In this document: one piece after another, positions 26,879-33,530 of the stretch
Layout of the letters: each line of letters opens with the position of its first letter
How positions within the stretch are numbered: position 1 is the first letter of the stretch
From: Acidimicrobiales bacterium
Lineage (GTDB): Bacteria > Actinomycetota > Acidimicrobiia > Acidimicrobiales > MedAcidi-G1
DNA length: 39,761 nt
Direction: 5' to 3'
Assembly (NCBI GenBank): GCA_022452035.1
Contig: JAKURV010000019.1
Coordinates: 1 to 39,761 of the forward strand
Made by a program: the position numbers and the translations under genes
The notes under the pieces: generated by a model
Databases searched by the model: none
What the model saw: the letters and a program-made list of their open reading frames with translations, nothing else
What the model was told of the DNA's origin: nothing

Positions 26879-27836
26879 AGTCCGAGTCGTCGAACTGGGC
26901 CCGGTGAGCCTTCCCCTCATCGCACGTATCGAAGGCGGGACACCACCGACAGGGCGGACCCGGGATCCTGCTCGGCGTCCGGTCGCCGTAGAGGAGCCCG
27001 ACCAGCCGGCCCACACCGTCAGACAGGCGAGCCGCGGCGGCCATCAGGGTGTCCTCGGTGACCGCCTCCGGGACGAAGTGAGCCTGATCCAGGTAGTAGG
27101 AAGCCAGAAGGCGTGGTGGTACGCCGATGCGTAGCGTCTCGACCAGGGCGTAGAACCGGAGGTCCTCACGGTGGACGGGTAGGGAGCCACCGGTCTTGAG
27201 GTCCACGATCACCTTGCCGGCCTGCTGGCCCCGGGCGCTACCCAGCGTGAGGTCGACCTTGCCGGCCAGGATGAGGCGCCCGCCGCACAACTCGGCTCGG
27301 AGGCGGCTCTCGGTGACCGGGCGCCACGCCGGTTTCAGCGGTGGCCAGCACTCCATGTACTTGGTGAAGGCATCCAGCGCCTCAGAGCGCAGCTCCGCCC
27401 GGTCGACTTCACCACAGCCGCGAAGCCAGTGCCCAAGGCTGCCCGAGTCCGCCTCGTAGCGGGCCAGGGCCTCGTCGATCAGGGTCGGCGGTTCGACCTC
27501 CCGACGCCAGTTCACGGCCAACTCCACGGCCTTGTGGACGATCGTGCCCCGGGCCGTCGGGACCCGCCACTCAAACTCCTCGGCCTCGTCGGCCAGGAAC
27601 TTGGCCTCACATCCGTGGACCTGGGCCAGCCGGTGCTTGTGGACGAAGAGATCCTCACCGGCGGGCAGGCCGTCTAGGTGCGGTTCGACAGCCGTCTCGA
27701 TAGCCGACCGGAGGTGGTGGCGGAGGTCGTCGGCGAACTGGGGGCGCTGGTCGGCTGACGCCCCCAACTGGTCCAGCACGGCCTGCTGGGCGGGGTTGAG
27801 GTCGGCGTCGGTCGACGGGGCATTGGAGGGCTCCAC
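26877..27836 (-). CDS. RecB-like PD-(D/E)XK nuclease with Fe-S cysteines
   Basis: This is a predicted stand-alone RecB-family exonuclease of 319 residues. The nuclease core shows RGTIVHKAVELAV (His101), GKVDLTLG (D195) and VIVDLKTGG (D212, K214). Four cysteines are placed as in AddB/Cas4-type Fe-S nucleases: C76 far upstream and C296, C299, C305 (C-x2-C-x5-C) at the end. No helicase domain, Cas1/Cas2 or CRISPR repeat is nearby, so Cas4 is unlikely. An unclassified DNA-repair nuclease is the best description. Confidence 0.85.
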   Translation of the reverse strand: MEPSNAPSTDADLNPAQQAVLDQLGASADQRPQFADDLRHHLRSAIETAVEPHLDGLPAGEDLFVHKHRLAQVHGCEAKFLADEAEEFEWRVPTARGTIVHKAVELAVNWRREVEPPTLIDEALARYEADSGSLGHWLRGCGEVDRAELRSEALDAFTKYMECWPPLKPAWRPVTESRLRAELCGGRLILAGKVDLTLGSARGQQAGKVIVDLKTGGSLPVHREDLRFYALVETLRIGVPPRLLASYYLDQAHFVPEAVTEDTLMAAAARLSDGVGRLVGLLYGDRTPSRIPGPPCRWCPAFDTCDEGKAHRAQFDDSD

Positions 27837-27905
27837 GTCCGGAGTATGGCCCAGGATGGAGACAGCAGACCGACGTTGTCACACCGCCACGCGATACTCG
27901 AAGCC

Positions 27906-28208
27906 ATGGAGACGATCACCGTTCGCTTCGCGGAGACCGCCCGATCACTAGGTCGGGCAGCGCGGCTGCGAGGCCTTGAGGTGCCGACCTTCCGGAGCCC
28001 TCCAAGCCTGTGCGGCGTACAGCGGTCGATCCGACGACGGAGCGGCTCAGCCACCATCGCCGTGGTGATGAGGGGACGGCCGTGGGGTGCCGTGGTGGCC
28101 GACATGGTCGAGGGGATCGTGGTGGTCAATGACCTGGACCGGGAGCAGGCCGACACCGTGCGCGCCTCTCTCTGGCAGGCCGTCGACGAGCCGGCCCTCG
28201 CCGCCTGA
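27906..28208 (+). CDS. Small protein of unknown function
   Basis: A 100-residue protein starts METITVRFAETARSLG. It has an Arg/Ser-rich middle and a GAVVADMVEGIVVVNDLDREQADTVRASLWQAVDEPA end, a likely beta-alpha segment. I do not recognise a family. A -10-like GATACT lies 7 nt before the ATG, as at other leaderless genes in the window, and codon use matches the neighbours. It is divergent from the nuclease gene and 62 nt upstream of tRNA-Leu. Confidence 0.6.
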   Translation: METITVRFAETARSLGRAARLRGLEVPTFRSPPSLCGVQRSIRRRSGSATIAVVMRGRPWGAVVADMVEGIVVVNDLDREQADTVRASLWQAVDEPALAA

Positions 28209-28270
28209 ACCCACCCACCTAACCCCCGGAGACGATCGCATCCGTCGGGTGGTGGCTAGCGTGGTCGGGC

Positions 28271-28356
28271 GCCCGGGTGGCGGAACTGGTAGACGCAGCG
28301 GGCTTAAACCCCGCGGCCCCCCAGGGGGCGTACAGGTTCGATTCCTGTCCCGGGCA
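28271..28356 (+). tRNA. tRNA-Leu (anticodon UAA)
   Basis: An 86-nt class II tRNA. The acceptor stem GCCCGGG (28271-28277) pairs with CCCGGGC (28349-28355), with discriminator A28356. The anticodon stem GCGGG/CCCGC (28298-28302/28310-28314) encloses the loop CTTAAAC with anticodon TAA at 28305-28307. A long GC-rich variable arm follows, then the T arm with GGTTCGATTCC. The terminal CCA is not encoded (ACCC follows). It reads the rare UUA codon and UUG. Confidence 0.97.
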
Positions 28357-28398
28357 CCCGCGGTGGCCCCTGCCATCCCGCCCGGCGAGGATGGGCCC

Positions 28399-29139
28399 AT
28401 GGCATCCCAACCGGACGACCCATACGAGCACCCCTACCCGGCCCCCGACCTGGCGGCCCGGCATCCGTTCGTGGTCCTGGAGCCCCACCGGTATCCCGTG
28501 GACGAGATGCGAGCCCGGGCCCGGGCCTTTCACGAGGCGGCCGACCAGCGACGCAGCGTCCGCATGTTCAGCTCGGAACCCGTGCCACGCGACCTGGTGG
28601 AGACGGCCGTGATGGCTGCTTCCACTGCCCCCTCAGGGGCCCACAAGCAACCCTGGACCTTCGTTGCCGTGTCGGACCCCCACCTCAAGTCCCGGATCCG
28701 GGCCGCGGCCGAAGAGGAGGAACAGAAGAACTACCTCGAAAACCGTATGAACGCCGAGTGGCAGGAGGCCCTCGCCCCGCTGGGCACCGACCACCACAAG
28801 GAATACCTGGACGTGGCGCCGTGGATCGTCGTCCTGTTCGAGCAGCGGTACGAGCTCCGACCCGACGGCACCACCCGAAGGAACTACTACGTGAAGGAAA
28901 GCGTGGGGATCGCCGCCGGCCTGTTCGTAGCCGCCCTCCACGACATGGGTCTGGCCACCCTGCCCCACACGCCGTCGCCCATGGCTTTCCTCCGGACCCT
29001 GCTGGGGCGCCCCGCCAACGAGCGGCCCTTCGTGATGTTTCCGGTCGGCCACGCCCTAGACGGCGCCCAGGTCCCGGACCTCCGACGCAAACCACTGGCC
29101 GAGGTCTTCGTGGAGGTCACCGACGACCCGGTTACCTGA
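28399..29139 (+). CDS. Nitroreductase-fold flavoprotein, iodotyrosine deiodinase-like
   Basis: This is an FMN-dependent nitroreductase-superfamily protein of 246 residues. The FMN-binding RRSVRMFSSEPVPRDLVE and AASTAPSGAHKQPWTFV segments, the KESVGIAAGLFVAALHDMGL region and the end LLGRPANERPF...VPDLRRKPL match iodotyrosine deiodinase (IYD) as I recall it. The substrate-lid triad of human IYD (Glu157, Tyr161, Lys182) has counterparts E108, Y112 and K134 (EEEEQKNY and HHKEYLD). Reductive dehalogenation of a halotyrosine or a related halophenol is inferred. The ATG lies 43 nt after the tRNA. Confidence 0.87.
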   Translation: MASQPDDPYEHPYPAPDLAARHPFVVLEPHRYPVDEMRARARAFHEAADQRRSVRMFSSEPVPRDLVETAVMAASTAPSGAHKQPWTFVAVSDPHLKSRIRAAAEEEEQKNYLENRMNAEWQEALAPLGTDHHKEYLDVAPWIVVLFEQRYELRPDGTTRRNYYVKESVGIAAGLFVAALHDMGLATLPHTPSPMAFLRTLLGRPANERPFVMFPVGHALDGAQVPDLRRKPLAEVFVEVTDDPVT

Positions 29140-29269
29140 ACTACGCCCAGATGATCGAGGTGGCCGGCGGGTCGACCATCCGTCGGCAACCTCGGAGCCT
29201 GAGAGCGCGAGTCTCTCCACCACGCAGGTCCGAGATGCGTCGCCCCCGGTGTCGCGCGACGATGCAGCC

Positions 29270-29689
29270 ATGGAATCCGAACCGGTAACCCGAGCCACCG
29301 GCGGTTGCGACTGCGGCGGCGTCCGCTATCGAATCACCGGCAAGCTCCGCCCCGTCGTCCACTGCCACTGCACGCCGTGTCGGCGGATCACCGGCCACCA
29401 CATGGCAGCCACCGCGGCTGGCGTCGACAACGTGCACCTGTTGGCCGACGCGACGCTGACCTGGTACCAGCGCACCCCGACCATCCGGTACGGGTTCTGC
29501 AGCACCTGCGGGGCGACACTCTTCTGGTCGGCTGCCGACAAGGAGGAGACGCTGACCGTCGCCGCCGGGACCCTGGACCAGCCCACCGGGCTCCGGACCG
29601 TTCTTGCCATGTACGCCGACGAAGCCGCTGACTACCACCGCCTGGACGACGCGCTGGAGACCCACGGCGGCGAACTACCGCTCGACTAG
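29270..29689 (+). CDS. GFA/CENP-V family zinc-binding protein
   Basis: The family is named after the glutathione-dependent formaldehyde-activating enzyme of Paracoccus. This 139-residue protein carries the full cysteine set: C13 and C15 (GGCDCGGVRY), C32, C34 and C37 (HCHCTPCRR), and C77 and C80 (FCSTCG), which bind two zinc ions. Actinobacteria usually lack glutathione, so a formaldehyde role is uncertain; many members have unknown substrates. The ATG at 29270 is preferred over an in-frame GTG at 29249. Confidence 0.85.
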   Translation: MESEPVTRATGGCDCGGVRYRITGKLRPVVHCHCTPCRRITGHHMAATAAGVDNVHLLADATLTWYQRTPTIRYGFCSTCGATLFWSAADKEETLTVAAGTLDQPTGLRTVLAMYADEAADYHRLDDALETHGGELPLD

Positions 29690-29787
29690 GCGGTGTGGTC
29701 CGGCTCCGCTTCGGCCGGCTGACATCTAGACGGGCGGGGACCGCCCGCGGTTGGCGAGGGGTACCCGGTGGGCCGAAGCACCGCACC

Positions 29788-29793
29788 TATGCT
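29788..29793 (+). promoter_or_regulatory. Candidate -10 box, leaderless LysM lipoprotein
   Basis: TATGCT lies 6 nt before the ATG at 29800. Confidence 0.4.
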
Positions 29794-29799
29794 CCGGCC

Positions 29800-30462
29800 A
29801 TGCGCCGCCTGCTCGCTCCGATCCTGCTCTTGTCCGTCGTTTCCGTCGCCTGCGGTAGTTCCAGCGACGAGCCGATCGTGGTCCAGACCACCACCACCGG
29901 GATGTTCACCACCACGACGACCTCCACGCCAGTGGACGACACGGGTACCACCACCTCGACCACGTACGGCGCAACGACCACCACGTACGGCGCAACGACC
30001 ACCACGTACGGCGCAACCTCCACCACGTACGGCACAGCCACCACCACAGAACCCCCGACTGCCACGACGACCGAGCCGTCGGCCGACGGGCCCGAGTCGG
30101 TGACCGTCGAGAAGGGCGACTCTCTCTCCAAGATCGCCAAGCGGTACGGCACCACTGTTGATGCTCTGGTGCGGATCAACGAACTTTGTGACGCCAACCA
30201 GATCTTCGTCGGCCAGGTGATCCTCCTAGAAGACCTGAATGTCGACGAGGACGCCGAGCAGACGGCGACGTCGACGGTCATCGTCACCGTGGAGGTCGGA
30301 GACTCCCTGACCAAGATCGCCAAACGCCATGACACCAGCGTCGAGGCGATCATGGAACTCAACGACATCGACGATCCGAACCTCCTGTTCGTGGGACAGG
30401 AGCTGGTTATCGACGGCGAAGTGCCGACCGCCGAGGAAGCCGAAGAGAACCCGAACTGCTGA
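29800..30462 (+). CDS. Lipoprotein with Thr-rich linker and two LysM domains
   Basis: This is a predicted cell-envelope protein of 220 residues. The signal peptide ends in a lipobox with Cys18 (VSVAC). A Thr/Tyr/Gly-rich linker (about 28-95) includes four YGATTTT-like heptads. Two LysM peptidoglycan-binding domains follow: VTVEKGDSLSKIAKRYGTTV and VTVEVGDSLTKIAKRHDTSV, each ending in FVGQ(V/E)(I/L). No catalytic domain is present, so it probably anchors to the wall. Confidence 0.9.
   Translation: MRRLLAPILLLSVVSVACGSSSDEPIVVQTTTTGMFTTTTTSTPVDDTGTTTSTTYGATTTTYGATTTTYGATSTTYGTATTTEPPTATTTEPSADGPESVTVEKGDSLSKIAKRYGTTVDALVRINELCDANQIFVGQVILLEDLNVDEDAEQTATSTVIVTVEVGDSLTKIAKRHDTSVEAIMELNDIDDPNLLFVGQELVIDGEVPTAEEAEENPNC
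29962..30045 (+). repeat. Four 21-nt tandem repeats in the LysM lipoprotein linker
   Basis: The unit beginning acgtacggcgcaacgaccac is repeated at 29962, 29983, 30004 and 30025, the first two identical, the later two diverging. It encodes Thr-Tyr-Gly-Ala-Thr-Thr-Thr. The 21-nt period is the same as in the repeat at the left window edge. Confidence 0.9.
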
Positions 30463-30524
30463 CCCGAAGCCAGCAGGGATCCGGAGGTCCCGGATGACCG
30501 GGGTCGGGTGGAGCGGGCCGGGTC

Positions 30525-30530
30525 TACGCT
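30525..30530 (+). promoter_or_regulatory. Candidate -10 box, leaderless aconitase X operon
   Basis: TACGCT lies 7 nt before the GTG at 30538. The same hexamer and spacing precede the class IV aminotransferase gene at 34456 on the other strand. Confidence 0.4.
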
Positions 30531-30537
30531 CCGCCCC

Positions 30538-31806
30538 GTGACCCTGCGGCTGGACGAACGCGACGAGGCACGGCTGGCCGGCGACGAGGGCCCGGCGGTT
30601 CGGACAGCCATCAGGGTGGTCACCCGGCTGGCCACCGCCATGGGCGCCGACCGGCTACTGGACGTCACCGGCGCCCACATCGACTCCTGCCTCTACCACG
30701 GTCAGGCGGTGCTGGACTTCGCCGACCATCTGGCCGACGCCGGGGCCCGCGTCGCCGTGCCGACCACTCTGAACGTCTCGTCATTGGACCTGCTCCACCC
30801 CGAACTGGACCGTGGTGACCCCGTCGAAAGCGGGCAGTCCCGTCGGCTCATGGAGCGCTTCGAGGAGATGGGTTGCCGGCCTACGTGGACCTGTGCCCCC
30901 TACCAGTTGGAGACCCGACCGTCGTTGGGTGAGCAGGTGGCCTGGGCGGAGTCCAACGCCATCGTCTTTGCCAACTCGGTTCTCGGGGCTCGCACTCACC
31001 GCTACGGCGACTTCGCCGACATCTGCTGCGCCATCATCGGTCGGGCGCCGGCCGCCGGCCTCCACCTGGACGAGAACCGTCGAGCCACCGTGGTGGTCCG
31101 CTTACAGGGCGTCTCAGCGGAGTTGATCGGGCGCGACGTCCTCTACCCGGTTCTGGGCGGGCTCATCGGTCGTCTCGTCGGTCGGGGGGTTCCGGTGATT
31201 GACGGGCTACCCCCGGGCGTGTCGGAGGACCGGCTCAAGGCGCTGGGTGCTGCGTCGGCGTCCACGGGAACCGTCGGAATGTTCCACATGGTGGGGAGCA
31301 CCCCGGAGGCGTCGACGCTGGATGACGCACTCCACGGACGGAAACCAGACGAGGAGGTGACGGTGACGGCTGCTGACCTGCGGGCCGCCCGAGACCGCCT
31401 GAGCACGACCACCGACGACCGCCTCCGAACGGTCAGCCTGGGTACCCCGCACTACTCGATCACCGAAATCGGCCGGCTCGTGGAGTTGCTCGGCGACGGC
31501 CGGGTGGCTGACGGGGTGGCCTTCTACGTTTCCACGGGTCGCGACATCTACCACGAGGTGGAGCTCCGCGGGTGGGCCAACCGCCTGGCCGACGCCGGGG
31601 TGACCGTGGTGACCGACACGTGCACCTACTTCACTCCGATCATCGAGGACCTGGGCGGGACGGCCATGACCGACTCGGCCAAGTGGGCCTACTACGCGCC
31701 GAACAACCTCGGCGTCGAGGTGGTGTTCGGCAGCGTCGAGGACTGTGTGGCGTCGGCCATGACCGGTCGGGTGGTTCGCGACGAGTCGATCTGGGCCGAT
31801 GCCTGA
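30538..31806 (+). CDS. Aconitase X large (catalytic) subunit
   Basis: Aconitase X enzymes are Fe-S dehydratases. Bacterial two-subunit forms act mainly as cis-3-hydroxy-L-proline dehydratase, and archaeal forms as phosphomevalonate dehydratase. The 422-residue chain has the family start LDERDEARLAGDEG, the DVTGAHIDSCLYHG segment, VPTTLNVSSLDL, TCAPYQLETRPSLGEQVAWAESNA, ANSVLGARTHRYGDFADIC and DTCTYFTPI. The GTG at 30538 fits the -10 box; an earlier GTG at 30508 lies upstream of that box. No mevalonate genes are nearby, so hydroxyproline use is the better guess. Confidence 0.88.
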   Translation: MTLRLDERDEARLAGDEGPAVRTAIRVVTRLATAMGADRLLDVTGAHIDSCLYHGQAVLDFADHLADAGARVAVPTTLNVSSLDLLHPELDRGDPVESGQSRRLMERFEEMGCRPTWTCAPYQLETRPSLGEQVAWAESNAIVFANSVLGARTHRYGDFADICCAIIGRAPAAGLHLDENRRATVVVRLQGVSAELIGRDVLYPVLGGLIGRLVGRGVPVIDGLPPGVSEDRLKALGAASASTGTVGMFHMVGSTPEASTLDDALHGRKPDEEVTVTAADLRAARDRLSTTTDDRLRTVSLGTPHYSITEIGRLVELLGDGRVADGVAFYVSTGRDIYHEVELRGWANRLADAGVTVVTDTCTYFTPIIEDLGGTAMTDSAKWAYYAPNNLGVEVVFGSVEDCVASAMTGRVVRDESIWADA

Positions 31807-32209
31807 CCAGCCCCGGGTGCTGGTCGCTGGGACGGCCACCGGTGAGGTTCTCCACCTCGATGAGCCGCTGAGCTTCTGGGGCGGCCTGGACGCCACCGAC
31901 GGGCGCATCATCGACCGACGCCACCCACAGGCCGACCGGGTAGTTACCGGGCGGGTTCTGGCCATGCCACACGGCCGCGGCTCCAGTTCGGCCAGCAGCG
32001 TCCTGTGCGAGGCGGTCCGGGCCGGAACGGCTCCGATAGCGATCCTGATGGCCGAACCCGACGAGCTTGTGGCTCTGGGAGCCATTGTGGCCGAGGAGAT
32101 CTACGGGGTAGTCGTTCCTGTGGTCGTCGTGGGCCACGAGGCCTACCAGAGCATGGTCGACGGCGAGCGGGTAACCGTCGGACCCGACGGCACCGTAGAC
32201 CGGACCTGA
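31799..32209 (+). CDS. Aconitase X small (swivel-domain) subunit
   Basis: The 136-residue DUF126/AcnX swivel-domain protein completes the active site of the large subunit. It has TATGEVLHLDEPLSFWGGLDATDGRIID at the start and the conserved Ser-rich loop PHGRGSSSASSVL, followed by ILMAEPDELVALGAIVAEEIYG. Its ATG overlaps the end of the large-subunit gene by 8 bp. Separate subunits mark it as a type II rather than a fused type I enzyme. Confidence 0.88.
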   Translation: MPDQPRVLVAGTATGEVLHLDEPLSFWGGLDATDGRIIDRRHPQADRVVTGRVLAMPHGRGSSSASSVLCEAVRAGTAPIAILMAEPDELVALGAIVAEEIYGVVVPVVVVGHEAYQSMVDGERVTVGPDGTVDRT

Positions 32210-32225
32210 GCTGGACTCCGCTCAG
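32206..32225. terminator. Hairpin at the aconitase X/AhpD convergent junction
   Basis: CTGAGC (32206-32211) pairs with GCTCAG (32220-32225) across an 8-nt loop. The TGA of the aconitase small subunit lies in the left arm and the complement of the AhpD-like stop in the right arm. Three more pairs (GGA/TCC) are possible past a bulged C. Confidence 0.45.
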
Positions 32226-32779
32226 TCCTCGGGTAGCCAGCCCTCAGGGTTCACGCCCAGGCCGTCGGCGATCCGGTTGGCGTAGGCGTAGTAGGCGGTC
32301 ACCTCGGCGATGTCCAGGACGTCCCGGTCGCTGAAGCCAGCGGCCCTCAGGGCCTCCACGTCGGCCGCTGTCATCTCCCCGGGGGCCTGCGTCAGCTTCA
32401 CTGCGTAGGCCAGCATGGCCTGGCGGGCCGGCGACAGGGGAGCGGTCGTCCAGTCGTCCTCGACGGCGGCTAACAGGTCGTCGTCCCGGAGGAGTCGGCG
32501 CAGACCGCGCCGGTGGTGGATCGTTCAGTAGTGGCAGTGGTTCTCGAGGCTGACCACCAGGGCGATCATTTCGCGGTCGGCCTTGCGGAGCGAGCCGGTA
32601 CCGGCCATGGCCGACCGGTAGAGACCGTCGTGAGCAGCCAGGCCCCGAGGGTTGAGGGAGTGGATGGCCATGATGTGGTCGATCCGGCCGTGGGTGGCGT
32701 CGACCACCCGGCCGTACAGGTCAGCCAGGTCGGGGTCGTCCTCCCAACGGTCATCGGGAACGGTGTCGATCCAGGCCAT
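32222..32779 (-). CDS. AhpD-like peroxidase-related selenoprotein (in-frame UGA = Sec85)
   Basis: Read through one in-frame TGA (plus-strand complement at 32525-32527), this is a continuous 185-residue carboxymuconolactone decarboxylase/AhpD-family protein of the peroxidase-related type. It starts MAWIDTVPDD and has IDHIMAIHSLNPRGLAAHDGL. The redox motif reads N-H-C82-H-Y-U85-T-I-H88-H89, and the chain ends with LLAYAVKLT-like LAYAVKLTQAPGEMT, AAGFSDRDVLDIAEVTAYYAYANRIA and GWLPED. The TGA replaces exactly the second Cys of the C-x2-C site, and the usual His follows at +4. A SECIS-like hairpin lies just downstream. Likely role: thiol-peroxidase or disulfide reductase. The alternative is a gene broken by one nonsense mutation; the intact frame and motif placement argue against that. 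Confidence 0.85.
32496..32512 (-). promoter_or_regulatory. SECIS-like hairpin of the AhpD-like gene
   Basis: On the minus strand CGGCGC, loop GGTCT and GCGCCG form a perfect 6-bp stem with a five-base loop. The loop starts 18 nt after the TGA, inside the distance window known for bacterial SECIS elements. GGUCU is the SelB-binding loop I recall from E. coli fdhF. Confidence 0.8.
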
Positions 32780-32810
32780 GGTTGGAGTCTCGCGCTCGTA
32801 GGGCCGCCGG

Positions 32811-33530
32811 TCAGGCAACGAGGGCGTGTTCCAGCAGCCGGTCGTAATGCGGCCGGGCCTCGTCGATGACCGGTTGCAGGTGGTCGGGTACCGGCTCGGC
32901 GCTCGGGTGGCCGGCCTGGAAGCCGGAGGACCGGTGGGTGCTGGCGTACCAGTGCTCCGCCCACACTCCGTCTTCCGGCTTGGGCCCCGCCGGCCACGAC
33001 AGCATGGCGGGGTCGAAGTCCAGGCCCAGGCGCAAACAGAGCGTCCGAAGCATTGCCTCGGGGTCGGCCAGCAGGGTGGCTGAGTCGACGACCACCGGGT
33101 CTTCTCCCTCGGCCAGGATCGAGTCCAACAGGTCGACCTGGATGGGTAGTCCGGTATCGGCCACGTTCACGTCGGGGACGTTCTTGGCAAACGAGGTCAC
33201 CACCCGGGCCGGGTCCCGGATGAGGAGGATGTTGCGGCATGCGCCCAGGAATCCCCGGTCCAGGTCCACGAAGTGCTTGGCCATCTGCTTGAAGAAAGCG
33301 ACGGGGGTGGGGTGCCTGCCCAGGATCACGTCGCGGACCACTGCCTCACCGTCCGGGTTCTGGCTGGCCAGCACGTCGTCGCGGCCCGGGTGGTCCCGAC
33401 CGGTGACCCGCAGGTAGTGGGCGTAGATGGGCTCGTCGAACACGGTGGTGTCGGAGCGCTGCCGGAAGGCGTACATGAACGACGTGGAGATGTTCCGGGG
33501 CCCGGACCAGCAGTTGATGCGTAGCGTCAT
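32811..33530 (-). CDS. Sulfotransferase-like P-loop protein paired with an aminotransferase
   Basis: The 239-residue P-loop protein belongs to the sulfotransferase superfamily. The N-terminal nucleotide loop is CWSGPRNISTSFMYAF, followed by DEPIYAHYLRVTGRDHPG, the second nucleotide segment NILLIRDPARVVTSF, and the C-terminal GPKPEDGVWAEHWYASTHRSSGF. The last stretch resembles the N-terminal half of the plant branched-chain aminotransferase-like proteins as I recall them. Its start overlaps the stop of the aminotransferase gene by 4 bp (ATGA). The sulfate acceptor, if any, is unknown. Confidence 0.8.
   Translation of the reverse strand: MTLRINCWSGPRNISTSFMYAFRQRSDTTVFDEPIYAHYLRVTGRDHPGRDDVLASQNPDGEAVVRDVILGRHPTPVAFFKQMAKHFVDLDRGFLGACRNILLIRDPARVVTSFAKNVPDVNVADTGLPIQVDLLDSILAEGEDPVVVDSATLLADPEAMLRTLCLRLGLDFDPAMLSWPAGPKPEDGVWAEHWYASTHRSSGFQAGHPSAEPVPDHLQPVIDEARPHYDRLLEHALVA

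Noticed and set aside
26877-27836. Cas4 of a CRISPR system
   Set aside because: No repeats and no Cas1 or Cas2 are in the window, and the protein is longer than typical Cas4.
32222-32527. AhpD-like gene as a pseudogene with a nonsense mutation
   Set aside because: No other damage is visible, the TGA lies exactly at a redox cysteine, and a SECIS-like hairpin follows at the right distance. A pseudogene remains a fallback.
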